Positions 40,092 to 52,845 of a DNA stretch of 64,000 nt are shown here, in pieces. The DNA is from Pseudoips prasinana (taxonomy: Eukaryota; Arthropoda; Insecta; Lepidoptera; Nolidae), in the NCBI GenBank assembly GCA_951640165.1, contig OX621252.1, forward strand, positions 1,024,501 through 1,088,500, written 5' to 3'. Position numbers and translations under genes: made by a program. Position 1 is the first letter of the stretch; each line of letters begins with the position of its first letter. The notes beneath the pieces are model-generated. The model worked only from the letters and a program-made list of their open reading frames with translations, ran no database searches and had not been told where the DNA came from.

Positions 40092-40486
40092 TGTGTGCTC
40101 GCACCTCTCTCATGTGGCCCCTACAGTAATAAATGAACCTAACTCTCTTTCTCTTTCTATCTTCACTAACTTAAATCTCCCTCTCAACTTCCGTTCGTAC
40201 GGCCGATCACACTTTTCGGGACGGTCTCGTCGTGCTTTCACCAGCTTACTCCCAAGACAAGCGTACGAAAAGAAGTTTTACTTGAAAAATGGTCCGGAAC
40301 CCTCAGTGTGCAAGTTGGGCTCATAATAATTTGGTTTTTTCAATAGAGCCATGTCGGCAAACCTCATTAACCCATTAAATTTACAAAACAGAGACTCGTG
40401 ACGTACAGCCCACAGGTAGAGACAGTGCAGAAGACTGCAGTCCGACCGTAGAGCAAACGCTGAGCGAGTGCAGAGGTCAGTAATAG

Positions 40487-40830
40487 GAAACAGTTTTGCC
40501 TGGAAAAGTTATAGAAAAAGGCAACTACCACCTACACAAACTGGGACTGTCGAATAGCCCGATCTGCAGGACCTGTGGGGAAAAAAAGGAAACAATGCTG
40601 CATATAATATGCAAATGCGATGTATTGGCGAGACACAGAATGGCAATCCTGGGGCTGGCATATCCAGAACCAGGTGACTACAAGGATCTACCTCTAAGAA
40701 GCGTACTGGATTATGTGCATACCTCATTCAGGGCTCTAGGGATAGAATAAAACTAGTGGGGAATAGTACAAAAGATCCTGAAGGGTCGAAGTGCTGTACA
40801 CAATTACACCCCAAAACAAGATAAGATAAG
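40487..40830 (+). mobile_element. LINE 3' fragment with zinc knuckle
   Basis: An 84-codon frame (40496-40747) has CRTCGEKKETMLHIICKC followed by RH, the cysteine/histidine motif near the C-terminus of R1/I/Jockey-group LINEs. The 3' UTR follows. Confidence 0.75.
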
Positions 40831-41549
40831 AATAGAAAAAGGGGTAAAGTGCCAGTCCGGTCCCGAATTAATTTAGAAGTACTTGCCTAAATTGATCTAA
40901 TAGTAAGTTAATTTTTATTTCAAGCATTTTTATTTCATTATAATTCAGCCGCAAAGAGCTGAGGTTCTGCATAATAAAGATTGTTTGAAAACAAGATTCA
41001 TCTGTTAAATGGCCCAGTTAGCGTTGTCCTTTGCGACAACGATTTAATGATGCCGAGGGCATTGCTAGTTGATTGGGGGTGCTTTTGATTTAATATAATA
41101 AAACTGATGTCAATCAAAAGACGTCCAGCTAGACAAACGCCTCCCCAAGAATCTCTACAATCGTTGGTTGCGCTGTCCGATGTTAATTCACACTTCATAC
41201 GTCAGGGCACTAAGATAGGGCTCAAGCTTAAAATATTATTTCTTTAAATTACTACGACCAAAGTCCAAAAATTATATCATCAGCGCAAAGTAGAAGGATA
41301 GAGTACCATAAATAATTTATGGTATTTTTATCAATGCCTTCTGTTTAAAATAATGAAAATGTAAAAATCTTCGGTGCATAACGAATTATGTCACTTCCTT
41401 GCGCGTAAGCTATTAGTATGCGGCGCATGCGCATGTCAGCCTGTATTGTCGTACACATAGTTAATTTGCAAAGTATTTGTTATCAGAGTAACGGTGAAAG
41501 ACATGCGTGATCTGGATTAGTATTTGGTGGGTATTTTTTAATTTTTGGT

Positions 41550-41900
41550 TTGTTTAATTTGCATAATATAATTATAATAATATCAAAGATTGAAAAAGGC
41601 ATGCTGAGATGGTTTGGCCATTTAGAAAAGATGAATGAAAGAAGATTGACAAAAGAAGTATACCTGACCTGTGTGAATGGGACAACCGGAAGGGGAAGAC
41701 CACGTCGAACATTCTCTGACCGAATTGGAGATGTTCTCAAGAAAGGGCAGGTCAGAAGTACCCTAAACCAGCGAGCATGTATGAAGAATATAATGACAGT
41801 AATCGAGGCAAAAGAAGTATGCAAAGATCGTGACAAATGGAGATCCGTTGTCTCTGCCTACCCCTCTGGGAAACAGGCGTGAGTCTATTTATGTATGTAT
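41550..41900 (+). mobile_element. RTE-like LINE 3' fragment
   Basis: The frame reads [31 protein letters not shown] and [17 protein letters not shown] before its stop, the C-terminal pattern of RTE-like reverse transcriptases. A TATG-type tail follows. Confidence 0.8.
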
Positions 41901-44900
41901 GTATTGCATTATAACTAGCGAACGTTAGCAAATTTATAATTTATTTTGTCCTTTTGTAATGGGCTTAGTCCTTTATCCTTTTACTCACTACTTACTACAA
42001 CTCCGTAAGTGAGGGAAAACTGCGGTGAGACGCCTCAACTATCTTGGGTCCGGTAACGCTTTTAATCAGAAACAAAGAGTTATAAAAAAGTAGTTCCACT
42101 TCCCTCCAGAGTATAGTGGCAGACAGAATAACAAGAAGAGCCTCATCAAAAGAGAAGCCATCTGCAAAAGCACAAGTGGTATATTTTATGGGCCTATTAA
42201 TTTGAGTTAGCGATTAAGCCCACAGAAGTTTTTCCTGGTTGCTATAAGATTTGTATAATGAACTACTCCGAGATGGGTTGCAAGTTATTCAACATAATAT
42301 TTATTACACTTGTTCTACCAGAGATGGCACTTTAAAAGTATGTGATGGCAAATTTGTTCACATTTGCAAAAGGATGTTTATATGTTTTTTGATGTTTTTA
42401 AATATAAGTGTAGAGAATTATACCTTAAAAGGTTTATTGCAACATTGGTGGAATAACTAATACATATTGGCTATTCAACCAATGATGTAAGGAACCTACC
42501 TTGTTATTCGTAACCTTTTTATTTTGTACTTTTAGCCTTAAGGCTTAAATATATGTACAGTGTCATAATAACCATAACGCTAGTCAATAAGGGAGTGATC
42601 TTTCTGCCAACAAACTGCTGTGCAGTTTGGCGGATAATGACTATTTTTAATATTATAAATTAGAAATAAATGTTTTAAAATTTATTTATTTTTTAATTTT
42701 ATAGGAATAATTAAAGATAATAATAGTATGAAGCAAACTGTGGGTCAGGGAATAGACAGATAACTAGTGTTTTGGAATGGAGCTTTTATTGGTATCGACA
42801 GATACAGTTGGTGTAACACTAGGGTCAAGGAAAATACTTAAACGCACTTAGATTCCCGGCGACAAGCACCGCGTTATAGTATCATTCGATCTCTCTCTTT
42901 CTTTTCTTTTTAGAATTATTCGATGTCGAATGAATGAGTCGAAGAATTTTCTATGCTCTTTTTATCTGGTCTGGTATAGAACTAGATAAGAGCGAGCACC
43001 TTAGCCACCGTGCCACGTTGTATTGAGTTTGCTGTATGAAAATTTCTTCTCAAGCCGGCTTAACAAAACGTCACGTCACAACACTGACGTGACGTTTTGT
43101 CAAACCGACAATATTTTCCCTGTAATTAATGCTTTTGTTCATTTTACCTTATACTTCTGTCATTTTCATATGTTTCTGTTTACTTTATTTTGATCCGTAC
43201 TTGTTAGCTTATCAGGCTGGTTAGGCGTGAAGTGATTAAGGGGACGCATTGAAAATAATGTTAGGGAATTACATATTTTTAATAATTACTGTTTATAGGA
43301 TATTATAACATTTTTAACAACTTTAAGTATAAGAATAGAACTGTTCAGGCGCAAACGACCCTTCAGCAAAAGCACGATTGCGTATTTGTATGCAGTCTAG
43401 CGGCACCTCTCACTGTCACGCTGCCTGTCAACTTATTTTTGTTTATCAATGCTTCTCCTTAAATTGGGACCTTCCCTCTTAAAACCCCCCACTCTCCGTC
43501 AGTTATACTACGATAAATCAGAGCACATCAAAACGTACATTACCTAAAATTCTAAACAGGATACAAGCTTGATAACAAGAACAATAGAGAAATACGTAAT
43601 ATTCTGAAGAGACATTACTTAAATGCCCACAAATTATGTAATCAACCATTATTTTATCTTAAATACCTTGTATAGCAACTCCTTAACTGAATAATCTTTT
43701 TAGTTTCTGATTAAGTTAAGAATTGTCACAAATGAATTGTAATTTTTTAATGCAATAAACAGATAATTAATTTTTTTATATGTTAGGTCATCCAACAAAC
43801 ATCTACGGGTATATTATAGTCATTGTTTGAAGATAGATTATCCATAATATTTATTCATTTGCACCACATTAGTAAAATAATGACCTCCTCAATTAACTGA
43901 TGTGCTTTGAGATTGTTTTGATGGGTAGGTATTGGTATTTTAGACAGGACTGTGATTTATCTACGATAATCGCAAGCAAAACCTAGCTTAAACTAGGCCA
44001 ATAACCGACAAATTGCCTCTGAGCTATTATCTTTCACTATAGCATAACCGTTTATTACCTACTCTCTTTTCAACCGATTACAAAGTTCAAACAAATATGG
44101 TAATCTAATAGGAAACTACATATTTGAACCGTTTGTGGTTGAAACGCTTCAAATATGTAATTGGTAGCGTGTGTCAGAGTGCCTACGCTCTTTCTCGTCA
44201 AATTTCAAACCGCTTGGTTGACTATACCCGGGACCAGAGGGGTGGCCTTTTCTTTGGTGTAAAAATCAACATGGAAATGTTGCCAGTGTTCTGGGCACTT
44301 TTTCCAGTGGATTCCGAGGAATACTTTGACCCTTGTAATTAATTATTATTCATATTTTTATATGCATTAGTTTTATTTTTGTTGAAGTTGTTGTTCAAAT
44401 AGTTATAAGTTATTGTATAATATTATGTTAATATTAAATACGAATACTATTAAATAAAATAAACGCAAACAATTCATTCTCAGAATACAATATGAAATAA
44501 CCTTTACATGTAACATTAAATGTATAAAAAAATAAAGCAATACAAACGTAATAAAAGATAAAGATACAAGTTCGATTCTGAATTGATAAGCAAAACTAAC
44601 AGAGTTCAATCGTACAGGCCCTACCGCTACGAAATAAGTAAAAATGCTGTTAAAGGACTCCTCCAATACTGGAGTATAAATACATATTTATGTTAAAGTA
44701 CAAGAAAAAGAAGGGAGCCGTGTGATTCATAGACCAGAAAGAATAACAGTATCACCCTATATCTTCCCCTGGGTGTCGTAAAAAGCGAGTAAGGGATACA
44801 CCACGTAGGCGAGCAGCAGCGTTACCAGCAAATCCCTTCAGGAAATCCTTGGAGGAGGCCTTTGTCCAGCAGTGGACGATAATATCCTGATAATGATTAT

Positions 44901-44940
44901 GATTAAAAAAAAGAATTAGGTACATTGTATAAAAGTTACT
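41901..44940. other. AT-rich intergenic DNA, no gene recognised
   Basis: It contains a repeat fragment at 42085-42185 (reverse of 28.7 kb) and a perfect palindrome at 43063-43100. A composite-repeat/LINE-tail fragment lies near 44746-44900 (GAGGCCTTTGTCCAGCAGTG). The 72-codon frame at 44124-44342 has no similarity I recognise. Confidence 0.5.
43063..43100. repeat. 16-bp perfect palindrome with CRE-like core
   Basis: ACAAAACGTCACGTCA pairs with TGACGTGACGTTTTGT around CAACAC. The arms contain TGACGT. Confidence 0.7.
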
Positions 44941-44946
44941 GCACGT

Positions 44947-45128
44947 GTGGCGCAGCGGCTGAGACAGTCGACTCGCCGCTTCGTGTCGCGGGTTCGAGTC
45001 CCGCGCCGGACAACTATTTGTGTAAACCCATAAATAGTTGTTCTGAGTCTTAATGTAATTTGTGTCCGTTTATTATATGGTTGTAAAGTATAGCCTAATG
45101 CGGGCGTTGTCTCTGTAAGGAAGAAAAA
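44947..45128 (+). mobile_element. S3 SINE, tRNA-derived, copy 1
   Basis: Head TGTGGCGCAGCGGCTGAGAC with a perfect T-arm (CGCGGGTTCGAGTCCCGCG), then CTATTTGTGTAAACCCATAAA and a short A-rich tail. A copy at 61857-62060 is about 90% alike by eye. Confidence 0.85.
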
Positions 45129-45430
45129 AAGGAAAAAGTCATTTTTATATTTGATTTAAAGTTAATTTATGGTAAAATATATTTGATGGGTAAAAATCTG
45201 TAAATTTTTATCTATATTACTGTATATATTAATAATTTTTATCTATATACTGTATTATGTATATTACTGTGTATTGTATTGTATTGTATATTACCTATAT
45301 ACAAAGTCAGGTTACACGATTAAAAACTACGGAACTACTGGACCGATCTTGTGATCGATATTGGCTGATCTGTCTCCGCCACAAATAGAAGAATAACTAA
45401 TGAATCTTCGGAAACCACAAGACAAAAAAC

Positions 45431-45710
45431 CGGCCAAGTACAAGTCCGATTCGCGCACGAAGGGTTCCGTACCATTATCTATAAAAACGAGCAAAAAATT
45501 CACATTGTTGTATGGGAGCCCCCTTGAATATTTATTTTATTTTGTTTTGTAGTATTTGTTGTTATAGCGGCAACAAAAATACATACATCATCTGTGAAAA
45601 TTTCAACTGTCTAACTATCATGGTTTATGAGATACAGCCTGGTGACAGACGGACAGACAGACAGCGAAGTCTTAGTAATAGGGTCCCGTTTTACACTTTG
45701 AACCCTAAAA
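45431..45710. repeat. AGGGTTCCG-type lepidopteran repeat, second fragment
   Basis: CGGCCAAGTACAAGTCCGAT, GAAGGGTTCCGTACCAT and GACAGACGGACAGACAGACAG are typical of this family. Confidence 0.7.
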
Positions 45711-46444
45711 ATGAAGACAAGAGAATTCATTTTCAGATACATGATATTTCGAGAAGGCGTTGATTGATATTGATATTTTCGCTCGCTCATTGCAGAAGAA
45801 AGAAATTCACAAAAAATATTAAATTCATATACATCGCATCGCTGAGACATTACAGTGGTGACTGCACTGCTTTTGAATGGCCGCCGCTTCGATATTGATG
45901 GACTTTTTTGTGATACTTGATTGAGACATAGCTAGGACTTACGATTGGACCCGCTAGGTGGTGCTGCAGTCCGAGTCTAGGTTCTTTTTCTTTTTTTATC
46001 AGGATAACGTTTGCCTTTTCTATAAAAAAAGAATAGTTTATCAAAATAATTTCTCACGGATCAGTAAAATTGACTTGACTCTGATATTGAGTGCAAAGAT
46101 CATTTATAAGTATTTTCGTACGGAACATCAGCAACCATGCATACGTCCGATGTATTACCGACATCTTAGTAAAATAACGATTCCATTTTAACGGTCCATG
46201 TGTATACTCTTGGGAAAACCGGGAGCTCATTAAGAAGCCTTTAATGAATAAATCAATTAATGAATGTATTTATTCGCATAACGCATGTTTTAGAGGTGGA
46301 GTTTAGAAGAAATATATATTATTTCACTGCGCCTTAGCATTTACAGTGCGCAAAATTTGGTCATAGCTAAGATTTGCATTTTTGGCTTAATTTATCATAC
46401 TTATATAGTAACGCATATTTACTCTATACATATTTTTTTTATTA

Positions 46445-46560
46445 ATTTAGCAAAAAATGCTGGAAACCACTGGATGCGAATAGCGCAAGACCAGCAATAG
46501 TGGAGACCTTTAGGGGAGGCCGATGTACAGCAGTGGACTTCCTTCGACTGATATGGTTTT
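46445..46560 (+). mobile_element. RTE-like LINE 3' end fragment
   Basis: The degenerate coding tail (GNHWMRIAQDQQ ... LGEADVQQWTSFD) matches the tail at 57519-57761. Confidence 0.7.
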
Positions 46561-47071
46561 TTTTATGTTTTTATTTTCAATAAACTTATATTATATTTAC
46601 AATAATGCATGCCGTACCACGAAAACCTCACAGGGTTTATCTGGGTACTGGCGAGCCGTTCACGTATACCGTATTACACGGTTAGTACATAGGAAGGTAT
46701 GATGATGATGATATAATAAACTAATTCTCATGTTTTACCACACTATTGTATTACCGTTCTGCCAGTCTACTCAACTACACAAGCCGCGTTATGAATTTTA
46801 GATAAAGAGTCAGCAATCTCTTTGAGCATACATTCTCTTCGTAACTAGCATTTAGGGAATAACCACAACACTCCGCTAAATTTACGTAAAGTTGCGGCGA
46901 AAAAACGAAGAATCAGCAGGTCTATTGTTCACATATTAGTACATTAGACACAGGTGTGAGTGTACAGTCAGCAAGAAACTACGAATTACAGTATTATATC
47001 GGTTCGGTAAGAAAAACATCATAGCAGCTTTTTTAGAGTTAACAGTATTATAGGCCCATACGTGCTCTCTC

Positions 47072-47324
47072 ATAATAATAATATCTAGGGACAATGTCAC
47101 ACAGATCATCCTAGCCCCAAACTAAGCAAAGCTTGTACTATGGGTACCAGGCGACGATATACATACTTATTATAGATAGATAAATACTTATATACATAGA
47201 AAACATCCATGACTCAGAAACAAATATTCGTGCTCATCACACAATATTATGCACTTACCGGGATTCGAACCCAGGACCACCAGCTTCGTAGGCAGGAGCA
47301 CTACCAACTAGGCTACGGTGACCG
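47072..47324 (-). mobile_element. S1 SINE, copy 2 (nested in an RTE-like LINE)
   Basis: It is a full-length reverse copy with a TAATAATAAT tail at 47072. The B box complement lies at about 47261-47275. Confidence 0.85.
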
Positions 47325-48045
47325 TCTAATAATACCTGGTTTGTTGAGAATTTCGTAAATTCTGATTCGATCTCGCCGGAAACACCGAACACCCTCTCCA
47401 TTGCTCTTTGGGTGACATAGAGACAGATTAAAACAATTGAATGAAATGCGGTCAACGAACGCCCTTTAATAGTATCTTATTAATAAATTTATTAGTTTAT
47501 TTTTTATAAATACACTTGTAACCTAGCTCAACCTATAAAACATCTGCCATTTACATGCGTGTTAACAATTGCAGTAACTACTAAAGTTTTATTTTCAATG
47601 AAATTAATAAGAAATAAATTGTTATTGTTAGCAAGGCCCTCGCCATTGCTCTTTGGGTAACCTTGAGCCTTATTAAGAGTCCTATGGTAAGCGATCATAT
47701 CTCTATGCCGTAAGTCATCACTAGCAACACATACTGGTATAAAACTTTCGACTTGAAATACTACGGTATTTGGAACACGAAGATGTTAAGTATCTTCCTG
47801 TACGTGGCTTAGTGGAGTTGGATTCGATGATTGACCTCTTTGTCGAAGTTGGTCTGTCCTAGGTAAATATAGTCGTCAACAACTCCGAGAGAAGTCTCCA
47901 ACTGTCACTTGAGTGGATGCAATAGGGACGATAGAAATGACCTTCGTCTTTATCCATGTAAATTTTTCGCCCACTTCTTGAGAGACTCCACTGACCTTAT
48001 CTAGTAATGCTCTGAAGTCTTCTAAAGTTTACTATAACTATTATG
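47325..48045 (-). pseudogene. Degenerate RTE-like LINE reverse transcriptase
   Basis: On the minus strand broken frames read ALLDKVSGVSQEVG, TWIKTKVISI, then YLP/GQT-like and VTQRAMERVFGVS, the finger-to-thumb region of RTE-type RTs. There are many stops and a local duplication (GCTCTTTGGGT at about 47401 and 47648). Confidence 0.65.
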
Positions 48046-48054
48046 TATGTAAGA

Positions 48055-48350
48055 GAGAGGGAGGGCATAGCGTTCATTCGCTCAAAGAGCAGCACGACTG
48101 GGGAAGTACCGCCACCACGAAGACATTCTTAATAATAACATTAATAATTTCAATGTTGTGTTTCCGAGTGTGAGTAAGGTCGCCAGAGCTCATTGGGGTG
48201 GGGGGAAGGGTCAGCAACACTTGTTTGCTGACTCTAAAAGGTCGGCAGCGCACTCGCGACTCCTCTGGTGTCGCGAGTGTCCATGGGCGGCAGTGATCAC
48301 TTACCATCAGGTGACCCACTTGCTAGTTTGTCGCCCTCTGATATAAAAAA
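48055..48350 (-). repeat. Dispersed repeat, copy 2 (inverse of 31285-31600)
   Basis: This is the same block in reverse, from GGCATAGCGTTCATTCGCTC to GCAAGTGGGTCACC read on the other strand. Confidence 0.8.
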
Positions 48351-49200
48351 ACAAAAAATACTTAAATTTGACTGGCACAGAATAGAGTAGACTGCTCTAG
48401 GACAGCCGTAGGAATTAACATAGGAGATGTGTATGCAGCTGCTCTGGTATATTCTGGTACATCTACTTCGTTGATTGGGGATATGATTGATCATAGATGC
48501 TGATCTATGACCGATCCTATAAAGGCCCCTAGGAAAAGTAATATGCGCTCGGTGCCAATAAAGTGCATTTAGTGAAAAAACTTTCCTCTTTACTTGGGAC
48601 GCATATGATGCATACCTATCATCTTTTCTGTCTGTACCTGATGCGTCAAACCAGGACAGTAAGGTGATCATAGACAATCAATCACACCTTTCCGCAAGTG
48701 ATAAGCGAGGAAAGCATCTAGGCATACGATCAGTAGATAGATAGTTCCGACCGCCAATCTGGACGAACCCATAGACCGTTAAAGTGGTTTGATTTCTGAG
48801 AGTCTTCGCGTTTCGAAGAGCAAGTAAAGCCGTCGGTCCCGGTGGCGGTCATTATACAACAGTCGTTAAGCCATGTCAGAAGCCCACTGGATAGCTTGAT
48901 CAACTGTGCCACTAGGATAGTGATTGTCTATAAATAAAAATAAAAAAGATATGCTTAAATTATGGCTGGAAGCCGGAGCTAGCAGGACCCTACCATTAGA
49001 ATTGGGAAACCGAATAATTGGGCGATGTGAGGCAAGTTGTACAGTTTAAAGGTTATAACTAAAATTGAACCGAAATATGGACAATACAAAATCGCCTACT
49101 CAATATTTGCTGATATTCCACAACTCTTGAAAACACCAACAACCAACCAATCGTTGTAAATACGCAACGAGGTGGAAAAGATAGATAACAAGTTTGTGTC
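48351..49200. other. Repeat-fragment DNA
   Basis: Near 48770-48915 is a common lepidopteran fragment (CCCACTGGATAGCTTGATCAA). Related pieces occur near 38580-38760 and 53640-53760. No gene is seen. Confidence 0.45.
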
Positions 49201-49214
49201 GTAATCGGACCTAA

Positions 49215-49423
49215 GTCACTCAGAGCAACCAGCCGGCTTGCGCCCGCGCCATTCCGGCATCATAGCCCGCGCGAAACGGTCGCTTCGCGCTACAATCTGA
49301 CAGCTGTCAAATTGACATCGCGAGTGAATTTTATTTTATTTACATTTTTATCACTGAATTCAAATTTTAGAATAAATTGGTTTCGGTGTTATAGCGAGTT
49401 ATTGTTGGAGATTTTGCAGTTAG
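49215..49423 (+). promoter_or_regulatory. Possible host promoter and noncoding first exon
   Basis: A CpG-rich patch (GGCTTGCGCCCGCGCC, CGCGCGAAACGGTCGCTTCG) is unusual for this AT-rich window. It is followed by CTGACAGCTGTCAAATTGACA, a motif often seen around insect gene starts. A good splice donor TAG/GTGAGT follows at 49424. No TATA box or downstream exon was recognised, so this is a candidate only. Confidence 0.3.
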
Positions 49424-50449
49424 GTGAGTTATTTTTAATGATTCTTGTTTTTATCTGATTATGATGTCCTTGTCAAATAATTGTAGTTATTATTTTGAGG
49501 TGAATGTAGATTGTGCAAGGACTTTTTTATCATAGGAACCTATATGTTGTGTACGCTGCATTTTGGTATAAATTTAATTATATTTGCGAATACTGATACA
49601 TTGTTGGAACAATATTCTATGAACTTATTATGATAGATAGACGTCAAATAGTTTCAAAAATAATGTCGCTCAATTTAAAAAAATATTATTAAGTTGTTAG
49701 TTGTCTATGCATTTGATTTTAAATAAGCTCAGCTTTTAGTAAATGGTACTTATACCTACTCTTCTATTTTTCGAATCAAACCCAACTAATTTTCGTAGTT
49801 AGTAAGCTCTTAAAATGTTTTAATTCAAACATTTTTATTTCGAATCGTTATGGCGGCGTTTTTCAGTGTGAAAACTTAGTAGTTCTACAGATTTGAAGGC
49901 TTTATTATTACGTCAAAGAACACACATTAGAGGCACAATAGTCAAACAATGGCGTCTGCCAATTATGGCGCGATGGCTATGAGAGGGCTTATCGACTTTT
50001 GCGCCAATAAAAAAATGATGCATATTCATTGATCTTAGTGAGTCTACTTGTTAGTAATAGTCAAATTATGTAAGATACCTTACACAACAGTAGATGCTAG
50101 TAACACACTTGTGGTTCAAGTGAGCGAGCGGTTTTACAACGTGACCTTTCCGAGCCGGTCACTACTCTAACTCGATTCCGTAAACATAGAGTTCTACTAT
50201 GCCTCGTAGACTCTATAATAATTAGAATTTACAAACCATAAAACCCACTTCTACTATTGTTTTACATAGCCGATTGTAACAACATTTATATGCGACTAAT
50301 TCAGAAAACATGACCTGTTCATATTATGTATAAAAAAAAATTAAATATCAGTTCAATGACAACGGAGAAATCGCGCAACATACATATCAAAATAAATTAA
50401 TGAAAAATATCAAAATAAATTAGCAAAAACATAAATGCAAATAGAGAAC
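49424..50449. other. AT-rich DNA without recognised repeats
   Basis: This is the least repeat-like kilobase of the right half. It could be intron of the candidate gene starting at 49.2 kb, but nothing in the sequence proves it. Confidence 0.4.
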
Positions 50450-50950
50450 ATTCAGACAGATTCTTAATTTGTGTTTATGTTTTTGTTTTCATTTCATTTA
50501 TTTTAGTAACAATTTTTACATTGTATTGAAAATAACTAAAAAATAACTAATAATAATTATGCTAAAAACGAAAAAAATACACATTATAAATTCCCATACA
50601 AAGTCAAAACATTACACATACCAATACACATGTCAAAAATTTAAAATAAAATTTCAATAAAAATAGTTAGCATTAATAGGTCTAGTTATATGTACCACGG
50701 AGAAACTCATCAAGGGTGTAGTAGCACTTCTCTAACAAAAATGATCTTAACTGCTGCTTGAACTGACTTATGTTGTGAATCGAGTTTGAGTGTATATATC
50801 TGAAATCATAAAAATCAGACACGCCACGGAGGAATAATAACCGGAAAATTATTGACCCATTGAATAAATTGTAAAAGTATAGACATAAGCTGTACAGCAT
50901 TCAGCTCAATATTTGCAAGCAGCAGAATGCCTTGCAGAACTGGTATTAAT
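50450..50950 (-). mobile_element. LINE 3' fragment (CR1/Jockey-like)
   Basis: The minus frame ends NISQFKQQLRSFLLEKCYYT and LDEFL, the LINE RT C-terminal pattern, followed by an AT-rich 3' region toward 50450. Confidence 0.7.
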
Positions 50951-51129
50951 ATTTTTCAGTCAGTTTGAGAGCGATTCGCGTGTGCTTTAATTACGCAGTT
51001 TAGTACTAATGGTTGCATGATTTAATATAAGGACGAGGTCGGCTATAATTAATAGCCAGAATAATTGGATCTCCTTTTTTGTAAACACGTTTTATTACCA
51101 TGAACTCAGATTTAGATTCAAGTTATTTA

Positions 51130-51300
51130 CTGCCTGTTGGTCAAGTGACTAGTGATCCTAACTGCGAAGTCAGAGGTCGTGGGTTTGATCTCCATCCAGG
51201 ATAAATCGTTGTGCGATTAGTACGATTATTTATCTATAACATTGATGTATTTAGAAATGTATGTTTATTTATCAGTTGTCTGGTAAATACAGGCATAATC
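51130..51300 (+). repeat. tRNA-derived SINE
   Basis: A head with TTGGTCAAGTGACTAGTGATC and B box GTGGGTTTGATCTCC is followed by an AT-rich body. Confidence 0.55.
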
Positions 51301-51384
51301 CCAAACTAGGCAGATTAGTTTGCGATTTTCCCAATATATTAATTATACCCTTAAAATATGTTACATTTATTGTTTTATTGTATA

Positions 51385-51620
51385 CTAGCAGTGCCCGCGG
51401 ACTTCGTTCCGCGTTATAAATATTTTTGTCCCTGCCCGTTTGTCCCGCGTAATACTTCGGGTTAAAAGTTCGGGATAAATAAAAATTACTATGATGAATC
51501 ATAGCCTGTGACTCTCTACAATAACGTAACTTCCTATTAATGAAATAATTTTAAAATTGGTTCAGTAGATCCAGAGTTTACCCCTTACAACGTCACAAAC
51601 TCACTAACGTACCTCTTTAT
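51385..51620. repeat. Lepidopteran CCCGCGGACTTCGTTCCGCG-type repeat
   Basis: CTAGCAGTGCCCGCGGACTT and the following body are typical of a ubiquitous lepidopteran repeat. Related DNA is at about 56290-56575. Confidence 0.55.
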
Positions 51621-51628
51621 AATCTTCT

Positions 51629-51903
51629 TCTATATATATAAAAATTAATGCCACTTTTCGTTGTAATGTTATAACTCAACAACGCCTTTACCGATTTGGC
51701 TGATTTTGGTATTAAATTATTCGTTGAAGTCCAGGGAAGGTTTGTACGAAGAGAAAATTTAAAAAAAGTCTTGAAAAAGTGTAAAATCAACATCTTATAG
51801 CAATTTAAAATATTTTTTTGTTTGAATAAATGAACTTAATAATCATTTTTTATTACTATGCCTTATACGTAGCGAAGCACGTACCGGGCCGTATTAGTAT
51901 AGA
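51629..51903 (+). mobile_element. Putative non-autonomous Helitron-like fragment
   Basis: It begins TCTATATATATAAAAATTAA, has ACCGATTTGGCTGATTTTGG and ends GCGAAGCACGTACCGGGCCG ... TAGTATAG. This resembles short lepidopteran elements often classed as Helitrons. The ends were judged by eye only. Confidence 0.4.
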
Positions 51904-52009
51904 TTCAATATCTCTACCGTGCAGTCTACGAGCCAGCCACTGGGTACACTACCAAAAACTCAGTAAAAGTCCTTTTTGAAACAGATATAATACAATCTTC
52001 GGAAATTGA

Positions 52010-52260
52010 TTCAAATAAAAATAAAAAAGGTTTTTATTCACGTAGACTTTAAAAAAGCGCTTGGTCAAGCGCTTAGTCAGAACATGTTTGTAGTAATACA
52101 GTTATTATTTCTAGTTACTTATTACAGATATTTAGGTACACGGAATGTTAAAACATTTATACAATTTATTTTATAATGGTAGTGATATTTTGCTAGCTTG
52201 TATTAAGTTATTGTCAAGGAGATTATGTTTAGATTAAATTGGACTTCCAAGTTTGTTTAA
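52010..52260 (+). repeat. Dispersed repeat R1, copy 1
   Basis: GGTTTTTATTCACGTAGACT to ACAATTTATTTTATAATGG. Copies are at 59425-59668 (reverse) and 63575-64000 (split by a SINE). Probably a LINE 3' region. Confidence 0.75.
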
Positions 52261-52616
52261 GTAACATGTACATAATGAGTAAACAAATCTTGGGGGTTGT
52301 ATCCAATACCAGGGTCAATCAAATAATTTAGTTTCTGAGCTAACGAGAGTGCGCTCAGATTGTAGGATGACTTTATAAATACACTTACAAAAACTATTCA
52401 GGCCTTCTTGTCGTTTTCCTTTTAATTTCTATATCTAAAACATTTTAAACTTATTCACAAACTAGCCGATGTCCTGAATAAATTCCAAAGTAAATTGGCT
52501 CTCTTTCTAACCTACATTCACCTTGATTATTAAAATTAATAATTTTTCATTGAACAGTTATGTCTCTTTTCTTATAAAATGGTGTAACGTAAATAGTGAA
52601 CTAATTGCTGTATGGT

Positions 52617-52845
52617 GACGGCATAGAATATCATCACCCCATATCATCCCGTGGGGGAGTAGAAATCGTCCGAGGGAATACCTGCCAGAGAACGGGCGGC
52701 AGCGTTTTTCTGTGAACTATGAGCATCAAAGTGCGATCGCCAACCCGTCTGCCAAGCGAGGGGATTGTGGCATATTCCCTCATTCTTTGGGGAGGCTTTT
52801 GTACAGTGGACGTACTGACATGATGATGAAATAGTGGACGTAACT
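52617..52845 (-). repeat. Composite lepidopteran repeat
   Basis: It contains ATCATCACCCCATATCATCC, a GTCTGCCAAGCGAGG block and a degenerate LINE tail (GGGGAGGCTTTTGTACAGTGG). Confidence 0.55.

Noticed and set aside
44124..44342. 72-codon frame as a host gene
   Set aside because: No domain, splice context or codon pattern supports it.
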